A program made the position numbers and the translations under genes. 64,000 bases of DNA, from positions 20,338 through 84,337 of the forward strand of contig NZ_QWDM01000022.1 in the NCBI RefSeq assembly GCF_003996965.1, in the 5' to 3' direction. The notes below the pieces were generated by a model that was not told where the DNA came from, did not search any database, and saw only the letters and a program-made list of their open reading frames with translations. Shown one piece after another: positions 33,977 to 41,665 of this stretch (positions within the stretch are counted from its first letter, which is position 1; every line of letters starts with the position of its first letter). This stretch comes from Flavobacterium cupreum. GTDB lineage: Bacteria > Bacteroidota > Bacteroidia > Flavobacteriales > Flavobacteriaceae.

Positions 33977-36610
33977 ATGACTATTAATAAAACAACATTG
34001 ACTATGTCGAGCAAATTAATATTATATTTTCTTTTGGTTATAATACTACCTAATGCATTATTTTCACAGCAAAAGCGACTCTACATTGCTAATGATGATC
34101 ATACTGATTATATGTGGACAGCAAATGAAGCAAAATATGATTCTGCTTTTGTAAAGATGTTGGATTATTCATTAACACAGATTGATTCTACCAAAAACTT
34201 TCCATCGAACTTTCAGGCAAGATTTAATTGTGATGGGAGCTTATGGTTAAAAAAATACCAAAAGTATCGTTCAGATAAACAATTTAATAAACTTATTCAA
34301 GCCATTAAATCTGGACATATCAGTAGTCCGCTTAATATGTTGGTAAACTGTTATGGAGCGCAGCCAACAGAAGCAGTTATTCGCGGCATGTATTATGCGG
34401 GGCAGTTAGAGCGACAGTACAATTTGCGTTTTACTATGGCAGGTGCGATGGAAAATAATACGCTGCCTTTAGGATTAGCCTCGCTTTGGGCAGGTTCAGG
34501 TGCAAAATATAGCTGGAAAGGTATTGGAGGCTACGGAAGTCAAATGAGTTTAGAAAGTAGAGAAAAGCGTGCCCATCAAATGTATCGTTACAATGGTTTA
34601 GACGGAACCGGTGTTTTGATGAAATGGTACAATTATAATGAAAAAACTACCGCACCATTGGGCGGTTATGCTGAGTGTAGATTAAATGTTAAATATAAAA
34701 ATCTGGGAGATGATTTTAAACATGTTATCAATGTATTAGAGAAACATTGTGATACTATCTCACCTCAATCTGCATATCCTTATACTATTGGAGGAGCTTT
34801 TGGTTTTGGTCACGATGATTTAGATACTTATGTTTTGCCAGCCTATATAAATGCAGCAAAAAATGGAAGTAACAAGGAAAGATCGGTAAGAGTAAGTAAT
34901 GAAGAAGACTTTTTTATAGATTTTGAAAAGCATTATCCAAATGTACCGGCACAAGCTGTCAGTTTTGGCAACGAATGGGATTTATTGCCAGCATCAATGA
35001 ACGAAATTACAGCCAGAATGCGCCGTGCAACTGAGAAAATGCGCTCAGCCGAAGCATTGGCAACATTAGTTTCCCTAAAAGATAAAAACTTTATGGAAGC
35101 AACCCAAAATGCAAGGGACAAAGCCTGGGAATCTTATGGGATGTATTGGGAACACAATTGGACAGCAGACGGACCAGTATCCAGAAAAGCAAGGGCAGAT
35201 TGGCAAATTAAAACCCAGGAAAGCTTAACGGCTTATATTGATACTCTGCTTAATCTTTCTATAAAAAAGATGGGCAGCCATATAAAAGTGGATGTTGATC
35301 CTAGTTTTTTTGTTTTTAACCCCTTAAGCTGGATCAGGAATGATATTGCAGATTTAGAATATAAGGGAGCATACCCAGTAAAAGTAATAGATAAAGTATC
35401 AGATAAAGAAGTAAATAGTCAATTAATTACCAAAAACGGAAAACGATTTTTGAGAATTTTTGCTCAAAATATTCCTTCTTTAGGATATAAAGTCTTTGTA
35501 ATAAAAAAGGGTTTTTCAAAAGTAAAATCAATGGCTGCAGCTGTTGAAAATGAATATATAAGCAATAAATTTTACAAATTACGTTTCAGCAAATCAGGTG
35601 TGATTACAGAGATTACAGATAAATTAGGGAACCGACAATTGATTAAGCATACAGATGGAAAATATGCCAATGATTTAGGCACAAACGATGTAAATGACGG
35701 TGATAAAATAACTGTTGAAAATCCTGGGCCAATCTCAGTCACTCTAAGTGCTGTTTCATCCAAACCAGTTTTGCATACAACCCGAATTACTTTATATGCT
35801 GAGAGTCCACGAATTGATATTGAGAACAATATCCAAGAAAATTTTGGAGATGTAAAAACTTGGGCTTTTTCTTTTAATTTAAATAATCCCACCACCAGAC
35901 ACGAAGAACTGGGAGCTGTACTTATTGATAAATTAGAAAAAAATGGTGGGCATTATGCCAATAGTATCGCTCGTTATGATTGGCAGACTTTCAATCATTT
36001 TGCTAACCTTAGTGAAAATAATTACGGTATCACATTATCAAATTTGGATTGCAGTTTTTTTAAATTAGGGCAGAGTACTATAAATTTTTTATCGGAGGCA
36101 TCGGCGCAAATTAACGCATTGGCTGGTGGAAATACAGATAAAAAAGTGGAAGACGGCGGGGTTGTTGGCATATTGAATCAAAATGGTCAAAAAGATTTTT
36201 TATATCACTTTGCCATTTCTTCACAGCAAGGAAATTTTGATGCAGCAAAGTCAATGAAATTTGCTTTAGAACATCAAAATCCATTGGTAACAGGAACTAT
36301 AACCGGTGTTAATGATGATTTTCATTCTAAATCTTTCTCTTTATTAAATGTAAATAATCCAAATGTTTTACTCTGGAGCATCAAGCCTTCAGAAGAAGGA
36401 ATAGAAAATGGAATAATTACAAGGTTTTGGAATTTTTCAGGCAAAGAGGTAACTCCTGAAGTGCACTTCAGTACATCTTTGAGATCCGCTTTTCAAACTT
36501 CGCATATTGAAACTAATGAAAAGGAAATCAAGTTAGGAAAAAATTCAATTCAGTTTAAATTAAAACCTTTTCAAATGGCAACTTTTAGAGAATTGATTAC
36601 TAAAAATTAA
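33977..36610 (+). CDS. GH38-like alpha-mannosidase-related protein with altered active site
   Basis: 877 residues with a signal peptide (SSKLILYFLLVIILPNALFSQ; a start at 34004 would fit as well as the one at 33977). The layout is that of GH38: N-terminal alpha/beta domain, a three-helix bundle around residues 320-430 (SMNEITARMRRATEKMRSAE, WEHNWTADGP) and a long C-terminal beta region (FVFNPLSWIRNDI, LRFSKSGVITEI, SPRIDIENNI). Zinc ligands are kept as HTD (H42, D44), and H279 may serve as another. The nucleophile aspartate block (usually D-x-FG) reads AMENNTLP (E159, N160). It may have a changed mechanism or substrate. It lies downstream of the LacI gene and promoter A. Confidence 0.72.
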   Translation: MTINKTTLTMSSKLILYFLLVIILPNALFSQQKRLYIANDDHTDYMWTANEAKYDSAFVKMLDYSLTQIDSTKNFPSNFQARFNCDGSLWLKKYQKYRSDKQFNKLIQAIKSGHISSPLNMLVNCYGAQPTEAVIRGMYYAGQLERQYNLRFTMAGAMENNTLPLGLASLWAGSGAKYSWKGIGGYGSQMSLESREKRAHQMYRYNGLDGTGVLMKWYNYNEKTTAPLGGYAECRLNVKYKNLGDDFKHVINVLEKHCDTISPQSAYPYTIGGAFGFGHDDLDTYVLPAYINAAKNGSNKERSVRVSNEEDFFIDFEKHYPNVPAQAVSFGNEWDLLPASMNEITARMRRATEKMRSAEALATLVSLKDKNFMEATQNARDKAWESYGMYWEHNWTADGPVSRKARADWQIKTQESLTAYIDTLLNLSIKKMGSHIKVDVDPSFFVFNPLSWIRNDIADLEYKGAYPVKVIDKVSDKEVNSQLITKNGKRFLRIFAQNIPSLGYKVFVIKKGFSKVKSMAAAVENEYISNKFYKLRFSKSGVITEITDKLGNRQLIKHTDGKYANDLGTNDVNDGDKITVENPGPISVTLSAVSSKPVLHTTRITLYAESPRIDIENNIQENFGDVKTWAFSFNLNNPTTRHEELGAVLIDKLEKNGGHYANSIARYDWQTFNHFANLSENNYGITLSNLDCSFFKLGQSTINFLSEASAQINALAGGNTDKKVEDGGVVGILNQNGQKDFLYHFAISSQQGNFDAAKSMKFALEHQNPLVTGTITGVNDDFHSKSFSLLNVNNPNVLLWSIKPSEEGIENGIITRFWNFSGKEVTPEVHFSTSLRSAFQTSHIETNEKEIKLGKNSIQFKLKPFQMATFRELITKN

Positions 36611-36704
36611 AATCGTTAGAGTTCTATATATTAAAAAAAAGATGCTACAAACTCACGGGTCTATTTATGCCGTACAAAGCATAATTAACGATGGTTTTAT
36701 TCAT
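36611..36704. other. Intergenic spacer after GH38
   Basis: Short AT-rich spacer, part of a 409-bp gap between GH38 and the beta-helix gene. No clear terminator is seen. The remainder of the gap holds promoter element B and a GH38 fossil, listed separately. Confidence 0.5.
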
Positions 36705-36771
36705 TGAGCGATTTTTTTCATTTATTGAGCGATGCGTCCTAGTCTCTCCGAGACTAATGATGATATATTTG
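36705..36771 (+). promoter_or_regulatory. Promoter element B: two TGAGCGAT half-sites plus TATATTTG
   Basis: TGAGCGAT starts at 36705 and again at 36726, 21 bases apart. The second is followed by GCGTCCTA, and TATATTTG at 36764-36771 begins 38 bases after its first base. This is the clearest of the four copies because both half-sites read TGAGCGAT. Transcription would begin near 36778 and serve the beta-helix gene at 37020 with a leader of about 240 nt. Confidence 0.78.
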
Positions 36772-36872
36772 AAACCTGAGAAATGATTTTATAAAATTTA
36801 TAAGTACTAGATATTTAGCCTGATAAATATAAAAAAAAAGAAAAAATTATATTTAAATTATTTATGTAAATG

Positions 36873-36932
36873 AAAATTCAATTCAAATTTAACCTCTTTC
36901 AAATTGCAACTTTAGAGAATTGAGGAATTACA
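36873..36932 (+). pseudogene. Fossil copy of the GH38 3' end
   Basis: This stretch repeats the last ~60 bases of the GH38 gene (36541-36602) with small gaps: AAAATTCAATTCA, then TTTCAAATTGCAAC for TTTCAAATGGCAAC, then TTTAGAGAATTGA. The gene version encodes FQMATFRELI. The copy is frameshifted and has no upstream gene body. It is best read as what remains of a second, tandem GH38 gene, or of a local duplication, now lying in the leader of the beta-helix gene. Confidence 0.65.
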
Positions 36933-37019
36933 ATAAAAACAAATAGGGCTCTATTAACTAACAAAAATATTTTAAAAAATCCTGTCGGCTTAAAAATTAA
37001 AAAATAAATTTAAATCTTT

Positions 37020-39752
37020 ATGAAAACAAAAAATTACTTAAAATCCGCGTTTACGATGCTGTTCCTGCTCTTTTCTATCGCATCATCATTTGCTACAAAT
37101 TATTATGTCGATGCCATTAACGGAAATAATATCAATTCAGGAACATCCGAAGCTTTAGCAAAGAGAACCATTCAGGCAGCGGCTAACTTGACCAATCCAG
37201 GAGATACTGTTTTTATTATGAATGGGATTTATAATCCTACTGGAGATAGCAACAGTGGTTTTCAGAGTATTTTAACAATCTCGCGCAGTGGTACAGCTGC
37301 AAATTACATAACTTATAAGAATTATCCAGGACATACTCCCAAACTTCAACTTTTAACGGGGTTGAGCTACCAAGTTTGGCGTACTATAGCAATAGATGCC
37401 TCATATATCATCATTGATGGTGTTGAAATTGAAGGTACCAACCAAAGCCTAAATTATACTGATGCCTACCAAACCTGGCAGGATTACGAAAACAACATAA
37501 AGGACTGGAATAAAATTTCGATGTATAACTGTGGTTCCATTTCTTTGGGCAACACAGCAGATGTGCATCACATTGAAGTGCGTAATTGTAAAATACACGA
37601 TACAGGAGGTGGTATTGGAGGTTTTAGATGTGATTATGTTACCATTGAAAATAATGTCGTATACAATACTTGCTGGTATTCCATGTATGCTGGAAGTGGG
37701 ATTAGCATTCTTGACCCTAAAAGTATTGACGCAGTAACTGGTTACAAAATTTATATCCGCAATAATGTGGTCTACAACAACAAATGTTTAGTTCCGTGGG
37801 AACGAATTAATGCCCTTAGTGATGGTAACGGAATTATTCTAGATGTAAATATAGGAAATGGAACTACCACATTCCCATACGTTGGTCGCTACCTAGTTGA
37901 AAACAACGTAAGTTACAATAATGGTGGTGGAGGTGTACATGCTTATAAATGTGCGCATGTTGACATAATCAATAATACTGCCTATAATAACGGAACAAAT
38001 ATGGGTTATCCTGAAATCGATGCTCAACAATCTACCGATATTAAAATATACAATAATATCATGTACGGAAGAGGTGCTGGCGCAAACTTAAATGGAAATG
38101 ATGCAGGAGCGATTTACGATTATAATATTTATTTTAATGGGACTAGCTACAAGAACGGACCAAATGACAAAACCATCGATCCAAAATTTGTAAATAAGGC
38201 ATTGGATGCTAGTGCCAATTTTCAGTTATTAAACACGAGCCCAGCAATTAATAACGGAAATAATATATCGGGATTATTCGCATCCAAAGATATTTTGGGA
38301 ATTTCACGTCCAGTTGGTTTTTCTAGCGACATGGGTGCATATGAATATGGAACTGTCATTCCAAGAGCAGAAATGAATATACAAGAAGGTGCAACTGACA
38401 TCACTGACAATTCAGGAACTTTTGATTTTGGTTCAGTCTCTTCAACAGTGCCAAAAGACATAACGTTTACCATACAAAATATTGGTGATGCTGCCTTGAA
38501 CTTGACAGGAACACCAAAAGTGGTTGTTACAGGTACAGGCTTTTCACTTGTTACCGATGCTCCAGCTGTGGTTGCGGCCAATGGTTCGGTTACTTTTACT
38601 ATAAAATTAACTCCTGTAGGTGCAGCAGCTAACTATGTTGGTACAATAAGCATTGCTAGTAATGATGCTGACGAAAATCCTTATAATTTTACAATTACAG
38701 GTTATGGTTATGATGGTACTAAAGCATTGCAAACCATTACTTTTCCTGCTATTCCAACAAAAATAATTGGTGTTGCCGATTTTAATGCAGGAGCTACTTC
38801 TGATTCAGGTTTGATTGTTACTTATACGAGTTCCAATACATCAGTAGCAACAATTGTATCGGGTCAAATTCGTATTATAGGTGCAGGGACATCCAACATC
38901 AAAGCTTCTCAAGCAGGTGATGCAGCCAATAATCCAGCAAAAGATGTTACACAATTATTAACTGTAACTCCTGTTATACCTCCAGCTGGTACAAATTTAG
39001 TAACAAATCCAACTTTTGATGCCAATACAACAGGTTGGAGTTTTTCATATAAAAATGGTGCAACAACTACTCTGGAAAATGTTATTGGTACTGGATACAC
39101 AACCAAGGTTGCCAAAATTACTGTGACAAATGTTGGAACATCTACAGGAACAGATAATGTTCAATTTAGTTACAACAAATTTTTTATAGAAAAAGGCAAA
39201 ACGTATATCGTTTCGTTTACAGCTAGTGCTGATGTTGCTCGTAATATTAATACGGTATTTATCATGAATGGTTCACCATATTCACAATGGGCTCTAAAAA
39301 GTGGTATCCCATTAACAACATCACCTACCAACTTGGGTCCTTATAATTTCATAAGTACTTTTACAGGCTATGTAGATTTGCGTTTTCATATAGGAGGTTC
39401 AGGTTCTCTAAATGCGCCTATATACCTTAACAATGTATCAGTAGTAGAGGATGGAAATCTTGATGTAGACGAAATCGAGGTTGCCACATCTCAAGCACCA
39501 GTAGTATATGTTTATCCAAATCCTGTAGGGGATTTATTGAGTATTGATTTTGATTCTGAAACGGGTCAGCAGGTAACAGTTAGCATAATTGATTTACATG
39601 GACAAGTTTTAATTACTACTGAACAATTAGCTGTATATGGTGAAAATACGATTGAATTGAATGTAAGCTCTTTAGCCAATGGCCTTTACCTTATAAAAAC
39701 CACGGAGAATAACATAAACTACAATACAGTAAAAGTGGTGGTAAAACATTAA
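37020..39752 (+). CDS. Secreted parallel beta-helix protein with T9SS sorting domain
   Basis: 910 residues. Signal peptide to SSFA; right-handed beta-helix at about 27-435 (YYVDAINGNNINSGTSEAL, then repeated strands such as VTIENNVVYNT, IYIRNNVVYNN, RYLVENNVSYNN, VDIINNTAYNN), like DUF1565/PL-type helices; a choice-of-anchor-D domain at ~445-560; an Ig-like domain (ITFPAIPTK, YTSSNTSVATIV); a CBM-like jelly roll (NLVTNPTFDANTTGWSF); and a type IX secretion C-terminal domain (VYPNPVGDLLSI, GLYLIKTTEN). It should be released to or anchored on the cell surface. Helices of this kind are pectate or other polysaccharide lyases, glycosidases or epimerases; which one is not readable. It is driven by promoter element B. 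Confidence 0.82.
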   Translation: MKTKNYLKSAFTMLFLLFSIASSFATNYYVDAINGNNINSGTSEALAKRTIQAAANLTNPGDTVFIMNGIYNPTGDSNSGFQSILTISRSGTAANYITYKNYPGHTPKLQLLTGLSYQVWRTIAIDASYIIIDGVEIEGTNQSLNYTDAYQTWQDYENNIKDWNKISMYNCGSISLGNTADVHHIEVRNCKIHDTGGGIGGFRCDYVTIENNVVYNTCWYSMYAGSGISILDPKSIDAVTGYKIYIRNNVVYNNKCLVPWERINALSDGNGIILDVNIGNGTTTFPYVGRYLVENNVSYNNGGGGVHAYKCAHVDIINNTAYNNGTNMGYPEIDAQQSTDIKIYNNIMYGRGAGANLNGNDAGAIYDYNIYFNGTSYKNGPNDKTIDPKFVNKALDASANFQLLNTSPAINNGNNISGLFASKDILGISRPVGFSSDMGAYEYGTVIPRAEMNIQEGATDITDNSGTFDFGSVSSTVPKDITFTIQNIGDAALNLTGTPKVVVTGTGFSLVTDAPAVVAANGSVTFTIKLTPVGAAANYVGTISIASNDADENPYNFTITGYGYDGTKALQTITFPAIPTKIIGVADFNAGATSDSGLIVTYTSSNTSVATIVSGQIRIIGAGTSNIKASQAGDAANNPAKDVTQLLTVTPVIPPAGTNLVTNPTFDANTTGWSFSYKNGATTTLENVIGTGYTTKVAKITVTNVGTSTGTDNVQFSYNKFFIEKGKTYIVSFTASADVARNINTVFIMNGSPYSQWALKSGIPLTTSPTNLGPYNFISTFTGYVDLRFHIGGSGSLNAPIYLNNVSVVEDGNLDVDEIEVATSQAPVVYVYPNPVGDLLSIDFDSETGQQVTVSIIDLHGQVLITTEQLAVYGENTIELNVSSLANGLYLIKTTENNINYNTVKVVVKH

Positions 39753-40070
39753 AAAACAAAAAAAATATTTTAAAACCTTTGGGTGTAATTATTTTTAATA
39801 CATGGAAACATAGAATTTATAGTTTATAAAAAAAGTTTGATAGACCTCTAAATTTGCTTCATTTTGTTAATAAAGAATTACACCAGAGGGTCAATTTTAA
39901 ATTTAGCTATACGGCGTATAAGAACCCAAAAACTCATTTCATTTTAGAAATAGATGGAGATATGGTGGTGAAGGGCTGTATATCTTAAATATTAAAAACC
40001 AAAAAGCACAGAATAACTTTAAAAATAGAATTTACAACAAAACAGGCTTTCTAAACCGATAAAAAAAGAA
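39753..40070. other. Intergenic, contains an imperfect inverted repeat; no gene seen
   Basis: 318 bp. An inverted repeat of about 17 bases (CCTTTGGGTGTAATTATT at 39776-39793 against the complement of 39872-39889) spans 114 bp and could be a small mobile or RNA structure. The remainder up to the ROK fossil has no convincing frame. Confidence 0.4.
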
Positions 40071-40390
40071 ATGAAAAAGACTGGCCATAGGCATTGACAT
40101 TGGAGGAACACGCACTAAGGTAAGGTTAGTTGACGTATATAAAGGCGAAGTTTTAGAAATGTTGATTTTACCGACTGAAACAAAAATTCGAATAAATTTC
40201 TAAAAACAATAAATTTCGCAATAGACCAGCTAAAAGTTTTTGCCCAAAAACAACAGTCCACTATATTAGGAGTGGGATTTGGGGTTACTGGTTTTGTTTT
40301 CGAGGACGGAAAGGTGGATTCTACTTATGGATTTTTGGAATTTATGGATGATTACCCTTTATCTAAATATATTCAAAAATATTGGTTAAT
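40071..40390 (+). pseudogene. Decayed ROK-family sugar kinase, N-terminal part
   Basis: Starting at ATG 40071 the frame would read MKKT, then after removal of one extra base AIGIDIGGTRTKVRLVDVY, the phosphate-binding start of ROK glucokinase-type proteins. A stop follows at about 40201, and in another frame the sequence continues as TILGVGFGVTGFVFEDGKV, the next conserved ROK block, until about 40380, where the similarity ends abruptly at the junction with the esterase fragment. Two frameshifts and loss of the C-terminal half make it non-functional. Confidence 0.75.
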
Positions 40391-40678
40391 ACATATTCGA
40401 AAAAACTGAAGGGTTTGTTTGTAAGTTTCAGAAAAATCATAGATGATAAGAAATTATCAATTTTTACAGGTGAAATAGAAACTTTTTCTACTGATACTAC
40501 TTTCGAAAATGCTATTAACAAGGTTATTGTAAATAATGCTAAAAAGGATAAATATACTTTCTTGATTCAAACTGACGACTTTACTGATAAAGGTGATAAG
40601 TTGCATTTCGATTCAAGGTCACAGCGGATAATGGGTGAGCGGTTTGCTCAAAAATATCTAGAAATAAATAAGAAATAA
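40382..40678 (+). pseudogene. C-terminal fragment of a sialate O-acetylesterase-type (SASA/DUF303) esterase
   Basis: About 98 residues with YTFLIQTDDFTDKGDKLHFD, then SRSQRIMGERFAQKYL, which is the hallmark end of SASA-domain esterases (active-site Asp/His in DKGD-LHFD). The N-terminal three quarters, with the catalytic serine, are absent. It joins the ROK fossil without spacer, so a deletion probably removed the 3' half of the kinase and the 5' part of the esterase. The only start codon is TTG in the junction, so expression is unlikely. Confidence 0.72.
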
Positions 40679-40690
40679 AAAAGTTGTACT

Positions 40691-41618
40691 ATGAATGCTA
40701 AAATGCTTGCCGAAATCAATGAAATTCCTGTAAAAGCCATGGAGTTTCTAAATCAATCTCCAACCTATACTTTGCCCCATGGTGTGCCTTATCTTGGAAT
40801 GGGTTCTTCGTTTTTTTGCCCCATTGGCATTCAAATATATGGGAGTGGATATTCAGCCAGAGATGGCTTCGGAATATTTCAATTATCTGCAACCAAAGAC
40901 TAAATTGGAAAATGGAGTAATCCTTTCCCAATCAGGCAGCAGCAGTGAGGCATTATGGTGCACTGATTTATTTCAAAAATATACAGCCATAACCAATTAT
41001 CCCGAAAACACATTAAGCACAAACCCAAATGTTGCCCAAAAGATTAATTTGTTGGCTGGTGACGAACAATATTCATCTTCAAAAACTTATATCAATACTT
41101 TGCTTGCTTTGTTTAAAGGTTTTGATATGGATTGTCAAAACGCTGTAGATATTTTGTTTAAAAACATACCAAAGTATGAACAGCTCGGCGAGCGTATGGC
41201 GAGTGAAGTATTCCAATTAATTTCTACCAAAAAGATTCACGGTATTTATATCATTGGAAGCGGCCCCAATATTGCAACGGCTTTTCAATCGGCATTGATT
41301 ATGTGCGAAATTACCAAACTTTGTTTCAACGGTATGGCTATGGCTCAATACGATCACGGCCCAAAAGAAACCGCTGCCAATAGTATTGTAATTCAAATTA
41401 TTGCCAAAGGAAAATCGTATGAACGTTCACAAAAATTAACCGAAATAATTAAGAATTCTGGGGCACATGTTATCACGGTTGAAGAACCAGAAGTAGCAGA
41501 AAATTTCTCAGTAATCCATAATATGGTACCTTTTAATTATATGGCCTATTATCTTGCTGAAAAGCTAAATATAACGGAAACCTTTGTTGTTGGCGGAAAA
41601 GTCACTGAGGTTTTTTAA
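40691..41618 (+). pseudogene. SIS-domain sugar isomerase/deaminase-like gene with a frameshift in a T7 run
   Basis: The frame from ATG 40691 reads MNAKMLAEINEIPVKAMEFL to GMGSSFF and then leaves the family. From the base after the run of seven T at 40811-40817, the next frame continues with FAPLAFKYMGVDIQPEMASE up to the stop at 41618 (LSQSGSSSEALW, IYIIGSGPNIATAFQSAL, AQYDHGPKETA). Removing one T restores a single protein of about 308 residues with the two SIS halves seen in GlmS-like isomerases and AgaS-type proteins. The gene is either broken, switchable by slippage, or carries a sequencing error. It lies directly downstream of two clear fossils. Confidence 0.8.
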
Positions 41619-41665
41619 AAGCCAAAAAAAAACTGTTATTCACAATTAATAAAATCTAAAAGAGC

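Noticed and set aside
40811..40817. Programmed ribosomal frameshift in the SIS gene
   Set aside because: A +1 shift is needed, whereas a T-run normally favours -1 slippage; there is no stop-codon or stem context, and decayed neighbours make mutation simpler.
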